A stretch of DNA of 64,000 nt from Nostoc sp. UHCC 0870. Lineage in GTDB: Bacteria > Cyanobacteriota > Cyanobacteriia > Cyanobacteriales > Nostocaceae. The stretch lies in NCBI RefSeq assembly GCF_022063185.1, contig NZ_CP091913.1:4875141-4939140 (forward strand), given 5' to 3'. Positions 7,722 through 15,865 of this stretch are shown in pieces. The position numbers were made by a program, and so were the translations under genes. The notes beneath the pieces are model-generated. The model was not told where the DNA came from, did not search any database, and saw only the letters and a list, made by a program, of their open reading frames with translations. The first letter of the stretch is position 1. Every line of letters begins with the position of its first letter.

Positions 7722-8186
7722 CTAAGGTAAATATTTTTGCACCACACTCCAACCAGTGAGTGATACCCAAGTAAAACCAAAAAACAAAACAATATTCAGA
7801 CTAATATGTAAAGGTCTAGCCCAAGGTCGTCGGTGACTGATTTGTGTGGCACTAAAAGCTGATATTAAAACTAATCCTACTACTATCAACCCAGCCCATA
7901 AGTGTGATGAGTGTCCCAAAGAACCGAAGTGACCGAAAGTGCCGACTATACCAATAGCCAAAAGTAACAGCACTAAACTAACCATGCTGATGCCCATTGT
8001 ATAGTGGAGCGATCGCCACAAACGAGGGGTAGCCCAATTGAGCAACAAAAAATCAGGAACGTCCTGATAATTTCTCACTCGCCACATCCAAAAGCCTGTA
8101 ACCGCTAAGAGTAAATACGCCAGTATCGATAATCCCATCGACCAAGCAGCTATTTTCCACAACCAGATAAAAGAAGGTAGGTGCAT
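7722..8186 (-). CDS. DUF4079-type membrane protein
   Basis: 154 aa with four predicted transmembrane helices (IAAWSMGLSILAYLLLAV, LHYTMGISMVSLVLLLLAIGIV, HLWAGLIVVGLVLISAF, LHISLNIVLFFGFTWVSL). Several His residues lie near helix ends (LHYTMG, GHFGSLGHSSHLW, RPLHISLN), reminiscent of b-type cytochrome-like four-helix proteins. From memory it matches the DUF4079 family of cyanobacteria; function not established. It is transcribed away from a GACAGGT repeat array and in the same direction as the PH-like membrane gene 104 bp downstream. Confidence 0.7.
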   Translation of the reverse strand: MHLPSFIWLWKIAAWSMGLSILAYLLLAVTGFWMWRVRNYQDVPDFLLLNWATPRLWRSLHYTMGISMVSLVLLLLAIGIVGTFGHFGSLGHSSHLWAGLIVVGLVLISAFSATQISHRRPWARPLHISLNIVLFFGFTWVSLTGWSVVQKYLP

Positions 8187-8200
8187 AAGGTTTATTTTAT

Positions 8201-8350
8201 AGGTGACAGGGGACAGGTGACAGGTGACAGGTGACAGGTGACAGGTGACAGGTGACAGGTGACAGGTGACAGGTGACAGGCTTCCCTGCGGGACGCTAGC
8301 GCGAACGCCGTGAGCGTCAGCCGAACGGTGACAGGTGACAGGTGACAGGG
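8201..8350. repeat. GGTGACA heptanucleotide array with a nested GC-rich palindromic insert
   Basis: About a dozen copies of GGTGACA run from 8201 to 8280. A 46-bp GC-rich element (8281-8326, containing GGGACGCTAGCGCGAAC and palindromic halves) follows, then the heptamers resume to 8350. The insert interrupts an otherwise continuous array. Confidence 0.92.
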
Positions 8351-8360
8351 TAAATCATAC

Positions 8361-8438
8361 CCAATCCCCAATCCCCAGGAGTTATTTAATTTTGACTTTT
8401 GGCTTTTGACTTTTGACTTGATTTGTCCCCAATCCCCA
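8361..8438. repeat. composite dispersed repeat (CCCCAGGAGTTATTTAATTTT type), copy A
   Basis: Contains CCCCAGGAGTTATTTAATTTT-like sequence, then TTTGACT heptamers, then ATTTGTCCCC. The same order occurs at 34548-34610 and, inverted, at 35350-35421. Confidence 0.8.
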
Positions 8439-8445
8439 TTAACTA

Positions 8446-8482
8446 AAAATAAAAATAAAAAAGGCTGCTGACTTCAGCAACC
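8446..8482 (-). terminator. terminator of the DUF1830 gene
   Basis: On the minus strand TTGCTGA-AG-TCAGCAG forms a stem followed by a T-rich run (TTTTTTATTTTTATTTTT). It lies 40 nt downstream of the DUF1830 stop codon. Confidence 0.85.
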
Positions 8483-8521
8483 CTCAGAGATTTAAAAATT
8501 ATTTTTTTAATCAATTGATGC

Positions 8522-8899
8522 TTAACCAGCAACTGTTAAAGGTTTTGTTGTATCACTAGATTTTGTATTATTTGGCTGAACAATTGCTTTTGTACTAATA
8601 GGGTCTGCACCGACTGAGTTTGTATCTAATTCGCTACTGCTTGGCTCGCTAATCATCAGGCGATCGCACGGAATTGTATCAGACAAAATCGCACTTGCCA
8701 TCATACCTGTATGAATCTCCATCTGGGCCTCTAGAGGAGCTTCAAACACGAGGCGTTGTCCAGGAAAAACCACCCTTTCAAAATACCAATTGGGAATATT
8801 GGAGATGCGAGCCACCTGGATTTTGCTCGTGGCATTAACGTAGCAGCAGAGAACTTTTCCCAATTGCTCAGGTGGTAGAGGATCTAATATTTGAGCCAT
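8522..8899 (-). CDS. DUF1830 domain protein
   Basis: 125 aa. The first 80 residues carry the DUF1830 signature (KVLCCYVNATSKIQVARI, NIPNWYFERVVFPGQRL, FEAPLEAQMEIHTG, AILSDTIPCDRL). The last 40 residues are polar and disordered. DUF1830 is a small, mostly cyanobacterial family of unknown function; the conserved Cys pair and aromatic residues suggest a small beta fold. Single gene with its own terminator. Confidence 0.85.
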   Translation of the reverse strand: MAQILDPLPPEQLGKVLCCYVNATSKIQVARISNIPNWYFERVVFPGQRLVFEAPLEAQMEIHTGMMASAILSDTIPCDRLMISEPSSSELDTNSVGADPISTKAIVQPNNTKSSDTTKPLTVAG

Positions 8900-9515
8900 A
8901 ACTGCCGAGGAGCTTTACGCCACAATTTTACATTACACCAGCAAAATTAACACTTGCTGATCCCTCTATGTTGTAACTCCGACTACCAACTGAAATTTTC
9001 TACGTTATTTCTATCTAAAGGTATGTTCAAGTTATGAATTTTTAATAAAACTTTTTTATTCTATATAATTCTACACTATGCAAGAATTTTTGGGGATTTT
9101 TCACTAGATTAATTAACTTATTGCGCCAAATATCATAGATATTTACCATAGTTAATCATTACAATTCCTTTAATTTCTTACGTTGTGAATATTTTATGGC
9201 TTCCTCTATCGTAGGAAATAGCCGCAGGGATCATCGCTTAATGATTCACACTCCCCGTAGCTTAAGCCTAGTCTGTAGTTTTTATTCTCATTGCTCAAAT
9301 CACAAGGTTTTGCAGCTACTTTCTTATAAACTCAATGTTATGGTAAAGATATATGAAAATTTTCTTCATAAAACCTTACTCATACTCCTCGATATTGAGC
9401 AAATCTAATTATCAAGAATCTGCTTCAATGTCAAGTATGATTGCCAATAAAGTGCTAAACCAACCAGCACATTAAAAATTGATACTTTCTTGGACTTTTC
9501 CCAAAAAACGGCAAG
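8900..9515. other. gene-free divergent region
   Basis: AT-rich region between divergent genes. It should hold the promoters of the DUF1830 gene and of the radical SAM gene. A 70-codon open frame at 9196-9408 has no supporting features. No operator or RNA is recognised. Confidence 0.5.
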
Positions 9516-11090
9516 ATGATGGAAAATCGAATTCTTTACGTTCGCCTTCCTTGTAACCCTATCTTCCCCATAGGGGTTGTTTATCTGAGTGATCATGTCC
9601 ACAAGGTTTTTCCCAGCATCGAACAACGCATTTTTGATTTGGGAACTGTTCCACCTTTAGACTATGCTTCAGCTTTAGATCGTTGTATCGACGAATTCCA
9701 GCCAACACTACTTGTATTTTCGTGGCGGGATATTCAAATTTATGCCCCAGTCGGTGGGCGTGGTGGCAACCCGCTACAAAACGCTTTTGAATTCTACTAC
9801 GCGAAAAATCCTTTCATTAAATTGCGTGGGGCTTTGGGCGGGTTGCGAATATTCATTGCTTACTATGTAGAGTTGTGGCGCAATCTGGGATTAATTAAAC
9901 GGGGCTTAAAACGAGCCAAACAGTATCACCAACAAGCCCGTGCAGTTGTAGGTGGTGGTGCAGTCAGCGTATTTTACGAACAGTTGGGTAAAAGCTTACC
10001 CCCAGGAACAATTATTTCTGTGGGTGAAGGGGAAACCTTACTAGAAAAATTCCTCCATGGCCGAGAGTTCCGAGATGAACGCTGCTATGTAGTAGGAGAA
10101 GCGCAACCACGACAAAGACTAATTCACGAACAACCTACCCCCCTCGAAAAAACCGCCTGTAACTACGAATATATAGAAACTATTTGGCCAGAGTTTAACT
10201 ATTACCTGCAAGAAGAAGACTTTTACATTGGTGTCCAAACTAAACGAGGTTGTCCCCACAACTGCTGTTACTGTGTCTACACCGTTGTCGAAGGTAAACA
10301 GGTACGGATAAACCCAGCCGATGAGGTGGTGGCAGAAATGCGCCAACTATATAATCGTGGTATTCGCAACTTCTGGTTTACTGATGCCCAATTTATTCCT
10401 GCACGGAAATTTATCGACGATGCTGTAGAACTATTACAGAAAATCGTAGATTCTGGGATGACAGATATTCATTGGGCAGCATACATCAGAGCCGACAACC
10501 TCACACCAGAGTTGTGTGATTTGATGGCGAAGACAGGGATGAATTACTTTGAAATCGGCATCACTAGCGGTTCTCAAGAACTCGTGCGGAAAATGCGGAT
10601 GGGTTACAATCTGCGAACTGTTCTGCAAAACTGCCGTGACTTAAAAGCAGCTGGTTTCAATGATTTAGTATCCGTCAACTACTCCTTTAATGTGATTGAC
10701 GAACGTCCCGAAACCATTCGCCAAACCATCGCTTACCATCGTGAACTAGAAAAGATTTTCGGTGCGGATAAAGTCGAACCAGCCATCTTTTTTATTGGCT
10801 TGCAACCCCATACCCACTTAGAAGAATATGCCTTCAAAGAAGGTATTCTTAAACCTGGGTATGATCCGATGAGTTTAATGCCGTGGACAGCCAAAAAACT
10901 CCTCTGGAATCCTGAACCTCTTGGTTCATTCTTTGGTGAAGTGTGCTTGCAAGCCTGGCGACGAAACCCCAATGATTTCGGTAGGGAAGTGATGAAAATC
11001 TTAGAAGAAAAGTTGGGTTGTGCCGATTTGGAAGAAGCACTTTCTGCACCGATTGAAAAGACAGATAAACAGTTAGCCAGTGTATTGTAG
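9516..11090 (+). CDS. B12-binding-like radical SAM protein (possibly the PSII high-light acclimation type)
   Basis: 524 aa, ATG-ATG start. The N-terminal 190 residues resemble a degenerate B12-binding-like domain (RLPCNPIFPIGVVYLSDHV, GGGAVSVFYEQ, VGEGETLLEKFL). The radical SAM core has C246-x3-C250-x2-C253 (KRGCPHNCCYC), followed by GIRNFWFTDAQFIP and FEIGITSGSQELVRKMRMG. From memory it corresponds to the family annotated in cyanobacteria as photosystem II high light acclimation radical SAM protein; the name is not proven by the sequence. It stands alone, with a repeat starting right after its stop codon. Confidence 0.75.
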   Translation: MMENRILYVRLPCNPIFPIGVVYLSDHVHKVFPSIEQRIFDLGTVPPLDYASALDRCIDEFQPTLLVFSWRDIQIYAPVGGRGGNPLQNAFEFYYAKNPFIKLRGALGGLRIFIAYYVELWRNLGLIKRGLKRAKQYHQQARAVVGGGAVSVFYEQLGKSLPPGTIISVGEGETLLEKFLHGREFRDERCYVVGEAQPRQRLIHEQPTPLEKTACNYEYIETIWPEFNYYLQEEDFYIGVQTKRGCPHNCCYCVYTVVEGKQVRINPADEVVAEMRQLYNRGIRNFWFTDAQFIPARKFIDDAVELLQKIVDSGMTDIHWAAYIRADNLTPELCDLMAKTGMNYFEIGITSGSQELVRKMRMGYNLRTVLQNCRDLKAAGFNDLVSVNYSFNVIDERPETIRQTIAYHRELEKIFGADKVEPAIFFIGLQPHTHLEEYAFKEGILKPGYDPMSLMPWTAKKLLWNPEPLGSFFGEVCLQAWRRNPNDFGREVMKILEEKLGCADLEEALSAPIEKTDKQLASVL

Positions 11091-11185
11091 GGAGTAGGGA
11101 GTGCTAAGTGCTAAGTGCTGAGTGCTGAGTGCTGAGTGCTGTTAGCGGTAGCGGGGCGTTTAGCCCGTGCTGAGTAGTGAGTCAA
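11091..11185. repeat. AGTGCTG heptamer array with nested GTTAGCGGTAGCG element
   Basis: It starts at the stop codon of the radical SAM gene. AGTGCTA/AGTGCTG units are interrupted by GTTAGCGGTAGCGGGGCGTT... at 11141-11168, then GTGCTGAGTAGTGAG resumes. The nested element also occurs, inverted, at 21516-21541 inside a gene, and at 59678-59702. Confidence 0.9.
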
Positions 11186-11220
11186 AAGTAATTCTACCTT
11201 GTCTCCCTGGTGTCCCTTAT

Positions 11221-11345
11221 CGTAAATTCAAGGGTTTAAGCCCCCTACGTCTACACGTAGTATCAGTTGAGTTGAGGTTTAAATCCCCAACTCCAACTGT
11301 CTTTAATTTTGAATTTTGAATTTTGAATTTTGAATTTTGAATTGT
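11221..11345. repeat. about 90-bp dispersed repeat plus TTTTGAA array
   Basis: Positions 11221-11311 (from CGTAAATTCAAGGGTTTAAG to CTCCAACTGT) recur in reverse orientation at 52750-52841 with few differences. TTTTGAA heptamers follow to 11345. No coding content. Confidence 0.88.
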
Positions 11346-11388
11346 TAACCCGCTCTTCCTCCTCTGCCGTTCCTGCCCCCAAAGCCCT

Positions 11389-12783
11389 ATGTTAGAAGGT
11401 TCAATTCTACAACTGCTGGAAACAGCCCATCGTCATAGTAGTAGACCGATTCACTTTGGAGTGTATTACAAAAATACACTTGTTGCTTTGTGTCATGCCT
11501 TAGAAGACCACATCTTAACTGATGAAAATAAACCCTTGGTAATTACTGCCTTTCAACGAGGTAAGTGGTATTTAGAAGAGGCGGAAAGATACGCAGACAT
11601 TGCCAACCACAGCCGCCAAATTGTGATTATGGCCTCACCGGATACAGGCTTTGCTGAACATCCCACGAGCCAACTATCAAATGTAGACTTAGTAGCATTA
11701 GATGCAACTGACCCGGTAACTCAGGAATGGCACTTAATCATTCTGTCGCCTAAATACACAGCAATGGTACTTTGTCAAGAGTTATCAATTGCTGATTATG
11801 GTTCAGGGGGAATACCAACTTCTGATTTAGAGCGTAAATTCTATGGTTTGTGGACATTTGAGCCGACCTTGGTGAGAGAAACAGCAGAATTAGCGATCGC
11901 TCACATTCAAAAATACAACCCAGAATTAGCAGAAAACCTTTTGAGTGATCAACAGGCAATTCCACCTGCTGTCATTACTTCAGAAAACCTGTTAACAGTT
12001 GTCTCCCGTGTGGTCGATTACCTCAAAACAGGTCAAGAACAACTATCCATTCCTACTGCACTGCGTCAAAAAGCTCTAGATAGCAACTTGCTTTCTAACG
12101 AAGTGCAAGCATTTTTGCGGATGGCGCAACTGATGGATCTGGCTGATATTGACAACCCAATGGCTGCGGAAGAAGTCAGTGCGATCGCCGAAACAATGGG
12201 GCAACTTTTAGATTTACCTGCATGGCAAATCAAGAGATTAAAACTAGCAGCGTTATTACACCGCATAGATCCACTCCGCACAGCACAAAGCGTTCTGACT
12301 CCTGCTGCATCCACACAACCCCAAGAAATAGCCCCCAGTTGCCCTTTGAGTTGTCCTCTGATTCCAGGAGCGCAAGTATTACGAAAAATGTCAAGATTAC
12401 GTGCAGTAGCGCAAATTATCACTCACCAGACCGAATACTGGGATGGAACAGGAGAACCAGCCGGGTTAGCAGGTGATGCAATTCCCCTAGAGTCGAGAAT
12501 TTTGGCATTGGTTGCAGACTTTCAGTGGCGAGTCAATCAACTAAAATCCTCCCAGCAGAATCGGGCAGAGATATTTGCTCAAGCCTTGGTAGAATGCAGA
12601 CAACAATGCGATCGCTTTGACCCTAAACTATTAGATGCCCTAACTTTGTTAGTTATGGGTTTACAACAGGGACTCGACTTACCCCTAATGACATCTAAAG
12701 TTAGTACAGGAATGTGGCTGATTGATTCCCGATGGGATAGCCAGAGCAAGACTAGTGAGGAAATTGGTAGTTACCCCCAATGA
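11389..12783 (+). CDS. DICT sensory domain protein with degenerate HD-GYP-like domain
   Basis: 464 aa. The N-terminal DICT domain (about 15-130: HFGVYYKNTLVALCHALEDHIL, PLVITAFQRGKWYLEEAERYADIA, QIVIMAS) is a sensory fold found in light and redox signalling proteins. The C-terminal HD-GYP-like region (about 220-440) has ALLHRID (H291-R292 instead of HD) and HQTEYWDGTGEPAGL (GEP at 355-357 instead of GYP). The first metal-binding Asp is therefore lost, so cyclic-di-GMP hydrolysis is doubtful; it may instead bind a ligand or protein. Its stop overlaps the start of the following pentapeptide-repeat gene by 4 bp, implying translational coupling. Confidence 0.8.
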   Translation: MLEGSILQLLETAHRHSSRPIHFGVYYKNTLVALCHALEDHILTDENKPLVITAFQRGKWYLEEAERYADIANHSRQIVIMASPDTGFAEHPTSQLSNVDLVALDATDPVTQEWHLIILSPKYTAMVLCQELSIADYGSGGIPTSDLERKFYGLWTFEPTLVRETAELAIAHIQKYNPELAENLLSDQQAIPPAVITSENLLTVVSRVVDYLKTGQEQLSIPTALRQKALDSNLLSNEVQAFLRMAQLMDLADIDNPMAAEEVSAIAETMGQLLDLPAWQIKRLKLAALLHRIDPLRTAQSVLTPAASTQPQEIAPSCPLSCPLIPGAQVLRKMSRLRAVAQIITHQTEYWDGTGEPAGLAGDAIPLESRILALVADFQWRVNQLKSSQQNRAEIFAQALVECRQQCDRFDPKLLDALTLLVMGLQQGLDLPLMTSKVSTGMWLIDSRWDSQSKTSEEIGSYPQ

Positions 12784-13418
12784 ATATTGAAGCCATTAGA
12801 CAAGGAAAACTCAAACAACTCCCAGGGGTAAATTTAGAAGATGAGGAACTCTCTCAACTAGATTTAAGCCACATAAATTTGGCAGGTGCTACCCTTGTTG
12901 GTACTAATTTCGCAGGTTCTAAGCTCGAAGGTGGGCATTTAGAAGGCGCAAATTTGATGGGTGCTAACCTCCAAGCAACCGACTTGCGGGCTAACCTCAT
13001 GGGAGCTAATCTCATGCAAGCAGATTTAACTGGTGCAGACTTACGAGGCAGCAACTTGCGTGGTTCTAGCCTGATGGGGGCTATACTCAGCGACGTGTCA
13101 TTGGCTGGTGCTTTTTTAAGTGGCGCGAATTTGATGAATGTTAACTTACAAGGTGTTGACTTACGTGGTGCTGACTTGCGTGGTGCTAATCTTACAGGTG
13201 CAAATCTCAAAGGTGCGGACTTAACTCGTACAGATTTGGAAGGAGCGTTATTAAGTGAAGCAAATTTAGAAGAAGCCGACTTACGTGGGGCGAATTTGGC
13301 AGGGGCGAATTTGACAGGGGCTAACTTGTTGTGTGCTGAGTTAATAGGGGCAAATTTGAATGGTGTGAATTTAGAGAAAGCTTGTTTGGTTGGTACAGTG
13401 CTGGAGAAAGGGTTATAA
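12780..13418 (+). CDS. pentapeptide-repeat protein
   Basis: 212 aa, about 33 tandem A(D/N)LxX units from about residue 28 to the end (ANLMGANLQATDLRANLMGANL type), predicted to fold as a right-handed quadrilateral beta-helix. One irregular unit occurs at ATDLRANLMG. No signal peptide or enzyme domain. The ATG overlaps the TGA of the DICT gene (ATGA), so both proteins are probably made together and may interact. Function unknown; DNA-gyrase mimicry is known for some family members but cannot be inferred here. Confidence 0.9.
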   Translation: MNIEAIRQGKLKQLPGVNLEDEELSQLDLSHINLAGATLVGTNFAGSKLEGGHLEGANLMGANLQATDLRANLMGANLMQADLTGADLRGSNLRGSSLMGAILSDVSLAGAFLSGANLMNVNLQGVDLRGADLRGANLTGANLKGADLTRTDLEGALLSEANLEEADLRGANLAGANLTGANLLCAELIGANLNGVNLEKACLVGTVLEKGL

Positions 13419-13484
13419 AAATTAAAAAAACATCCTATCTATTGATATTGCTAAACTTTTTATAGGTAAAGTAGGTAGAAATTT

Positions 13485-13715
13485 GTGACTCTACAGGAAG
13501 TTATTGATTTAGCAAAGCAACTCTCTACAGTGGACAAAGTACGCTTAATTCAGCAAATAGTGCCTGACATAGAACGAGAGTTAATTGATGAAATTCCTGC
13601 TCCACGTCAATCATTATGGGGTTTGTGTGCGGATTTGGGAAAAGCACCTTCCGCAGATGAAATTGATGCAGCTCGTGTTGAGGAATGGGCAACCTTTGCA
13701 CGGGAGGATATTTGA
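13485..13715 (+). CDS. antitoxin of a VapBC-type pair
   Basis: 76 aa from a GTG start. It is helical and acidic (TLQEVIDLAKQLSTVDKVRLIQQIVPDIERELIDE), similar to short antitoxins found in front of cyanobacterial PIN toxins. The acidic C-terminal segment (ADEIDAARVEEWATFAREDI) would wrap the toxin. The stop TGA overlaps the toxin ATG by one base (TGATG at 13713-13717). Such pairs autoregulate through the antitoxin. Confidence 0.75.
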   Translation: MTLQEVIDLAKQLSTVDKVRLIQQIVPDIERELIDEIPAPRQSLWGLCADLGKAPSADEIDAARVEEWATFAREDI

Positions 13716-14116
13716 TGCTACGTGCTGTAGCCGACACCCATACAGTCATTTGGTATATTTTTAGCGATTTGCGACTTTCTACTCTAGCAAAAGATACGAT
13801 TGAGCAAATAGCATCTGATGGCCATCAAGTGGCATTTTCCTCTATTACACTAGCTGAAATTGTGTATTTGAGCGAAAAAGGGCGGATTTCTCCCCTGACA
13901 CTTGAACGTCTGTTAGCATCTGTTGATTCCAACAATGCTGTATTAGCTGAAGTTCCCTTTGAGCGTGATATTGCCCAAGCTTTGCGTTTAATAAATCGCG
14001 CGCAAATCCCAGATTTACCGGATCGCATTATTGCTGCCACAGCTTTATATTTACAAGTACCTGTAATTAGTAGAGATAGTAAAATACAACTATCTAAAGT
14101 CAACACTATTTGGTAA
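13715..14116 (+). CDS. vapC: PIN-domain ribonuclease toxin (VapC)
   Basis: 133 aa from ATG 13715. PIN acidic residues are present: Asp7 (RAVADTHTVIW), Glu48 (ITLAEIVYL), Asp100/Asp103 (IPDLPDRIIAATAL) and Asp121 (SRDSKI). VapC toxins cut specific RNAs, usually tRNAs, when released from the antitoxin. Overlap with the upstream antitoxin gene supports the pairing. All expected catalytic residues are intact. Confidence 0.88.
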   Translation: MLRAVADTHTVIWYIFSDLRLSTLAKDTIEQIASDGHQVAFSSITLAEIVYLSEKGRISPLTLERLLASVDSNNAVLAEVPFERDIAQALRLINRAQIPDLPDRIIAATALYLQVPVISRDSKIQLSKVNTIW

Positions 14117-14129
14117 AGCTGAATCGAGC

Positions 14130-14450
14130 CTACTTGATGCCAAATTTGTCATAAAGCAATTGTCTTAGCGCATCGCTACCGCGTTTCACAAATTCGTCTT
14201 CAGATTCAGGATCTAATGGTTCACCAATCTGATTACTCAGTTCGGCTAGGAAAGATTCGTCCTTAACCAGATTAGAAACTTCTTCTGAGAACTTTTGTTG
14301 TTCATTGTGAGATATTAAAGATGGTAACAATAGTCCACTAACTGCTGCTGTTAACGCTACCTGAATGGCAGGAAGTGTTAAATCACACTCTGGCAATGAT
14401 TGAGCAGATGAGTTTTCAATTTCATCCATAAAATCCTTAAAATTGCTCAT
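14130..14450 (-). CDS. small protein, unknown
   Basis: 106 aa, acidic, with one moderately hydrophobic helix (LPAIQVALTAAVSGLLLPSL, residues 27-46) between charged regions. It ends 14 bp from the converging vapC. No family recognised. The next gene upstream on the same strand encodes a 48-64 aa amphipathic peptide 18 bp away, so the two are probably co-transcribed. Confidence 0.5.
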   Translation of the reverse strand: MSNFKDFMDEIENSSAQSLPECDLTLPAIQVALTAAVSGLLLPSLISHNEQQKFSEEVSNLVKDESFLAELSNQIGEPLDPESEDEFVKRGSDALRQLLYDKFGIK

Positions 14451-14468
14451 TATTTATCCTCATTTTTA

Positions 14469-14615
14469 TTACCGATTTTTCCACCATTTATAAAAAGAAC
14501 GAAGTAACTCTTCAAAAGACTTAACGACTTCCTCTATAATTGCACGTTTCGTTTTCTCATCTAATCGTTCCCATAGCTTCCGAAACCAGTTAAAAATTTC
14601 AAATAACCAACTAAA
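14469..14615 (-). CDS. very small amphipathic peptide, unknown
   Basis: 48 aa from ATG 14615 (a GTG at 14663 would give 64 aa; neither start has a good Shine-Dalgarno). The sequence is a Trp/Phe-rich amphipathic N-terminus (MFSWLFEIFNWFRKLWERL), a charged helix (EKTKRAIIEEVVKSFEELL) and a basic-aromatic end (FYKWWKNR). The character suggests membrane-surface binding. No family recognised; it could be the partner of the 106-aa protein downstream. Confidence 0.45.
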   Translation of the reverse strand, partial: FSWLFEIFNWFRKLWERLDEKTKRAIIEEVVKSFEELLRSFYKWWKNR

Positions 14616-14712
14616 CATAGTTATTGTTGATTGTAATTTTTCAAATACGGCTAAATTTAGCACATCATATATTGATTACTCTAAATCTGGCAACAGAAAT
14701 AATTATGATTAC

Positions 14713-15006
14713 CTATTTCTTAAAAAAACTACAAATTATTTCACCAGGACTATTCTGAGTGAATTGAATTACAGTCCTATCTTTTTGAATTTTAAATTTA
14801 CCCCGGCAATTGTAAACTTCCACAGGTGTTTTAACTCCATCAACACTTACAGCCGCCTGATATTCCCAATATTTTTTCGCACTACGTTGAATACTGAGAA
14901 TGCAAATCTGATGCCCTTCATAATTGCGGCATACCATAGCCCAAGCAGGAGATGCTACAGACAAAGAAAATATCAATAATAGTAAAATGACACTATATTT
15001 AATCAT
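14713..15006 (-). CDS. secreted small protein, unknown
   Basis: 97 aa. Signal peptide 1-23 (VILLLLIFSLSVASPAWA), cleavage after AWA. The mature part of about 74 aa holds four cysteines (VCRNYEG, QICILSI, VYNCRGK, IICSFFKK), probably two disulfides in a small beta domain. Its start lies 2 bp from the stop of the CPBP protease gene, so it is the downstream gene of that operon. Function unknown. Confidence 0.65.
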   Translation of the reverse strand: MIKYSVILLLLIFSLSVASPAWAMVCRNYEGHQICILSIQRSAKKYWEYQAAVSVDGVKTPVEVYNCRGKFKIQKDRTVIQFTQNSPGEIICSFFKK

Positions 15007-15008
15007 AA

Positions 15009-15833
15009 TTAACCTTTAACACTCCGCCTCCGCATCCACAACGCCAATATACCCATAAAAACAACCCCCATTAATCCTTGTAAGGGATTATTATTTACCC
15101 CAGTTATCCAGTCAGGAACTCGACCAGAGTATTCAATTAATCCCCCGACATTAATAATGTAGTAGCCCCAAACCAAACCACCATGTAAACCTATTGGTAA
15201 GCCCAATCTTCCCCGCCGCCAACGCTTACCCCATACCTGCGTTAACCCCAACAATACTAAAGCCGGAAACTGTGGTAATGTGTGAATAATTGCTGTAAGT
15301 GGCTTAATAAAGTGTAAAGCAGCAAAGACTAGTGCATCTATCCACAATGCGACAGGCTGACTGTAATCTCTTTCCAATTCGTCTAACAACCAGCCACGAA
15401 ATAACAATTCTTCTGCAAAACCTACACCTAAACCAACAATAAAGCCTTCTAAAATTACTTTCAGGAGAAAAATCTTTGGTTGTTGCCACACTAGCCAACC
15501 CAAAAAACCTTGTATCCCAAATAAAATAAAAATATTAATGATTCCTAAGACTAAGCCACACAGAAGTTCTACACCATTGCGCCGCGTAAATTCCAAGCCA
15601 TATAGCCTTAGTATTCGGGGTTGTTGGTAGACTTTTTGACCCCATAACCTCAGCAGAAAAATAAACTCTACATATAGTATTACCATTGTCAATATACTTA
15701 CTAAATTAGAATCATCCACTAGTAAATATATTGGTGCAGCCAGGGGTAGCCACAGCAATAATAATGCCAAAATAAAACAACCCAGCCGGATAGGGGCAGG
15801 GCGTTGTGCTAAATTCAGGATTTTGGTTTTCAT
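15009..15833 (-). CDS. CPBP family intramembrane glutamic protease
   Basis: 274 aa, six to eight membrane helices. The CPBP (CAAX protease and bacteriocin-processing) motifs are present: E141-E142-x3-R146 (FAEELLFRGW), His174 (FAALHF) and His217 (IGLHGGL). These proteins cut within or near membranes or act as protein partners. It is followed 2 bp later by the small secreted protein gene. Upstream of the start (15834-15865) lies the right end of the second TnpB element. Confidence 0.88.
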   Translation of the reverse strand: MKTKILNLAQRPAPIRLGCFILALLLLWLPLAAPIYLLVDDSNLVSILTMVILYVEFIFLLRLWGQKVYQQPRILRLYGLEFTRRNGVELLCGLVLGIINIFILFGIQGFLGWLVWQQPKIFLLKVILEGFIVGLGVGFAEELLFRGWLLDELERDYSQPVALWIDALVFAALHFIKPLTAIIHTLPQFPALVLLGLTQVWGKRWRRGRLGLPIGLHGGLVWGYYIINVGGLIEYSGRVPDWITGVNNNPLQGLMGVVFMGILALWMRRRSVKG

Positions 15834-15865
15834 TTTAGGTACGCCAAAAGTCAGTAATCAAGATT

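Noticed and set aside
8201..8350. Heptamer array as CRISPR
   Set aside because: Units are 7 bp without spacers; it is an STRR.
9196..9408. 70-codon frame before the radical SAM gene
   Set aside because: No Shine-Dalgarno, atypical composition and no domain.
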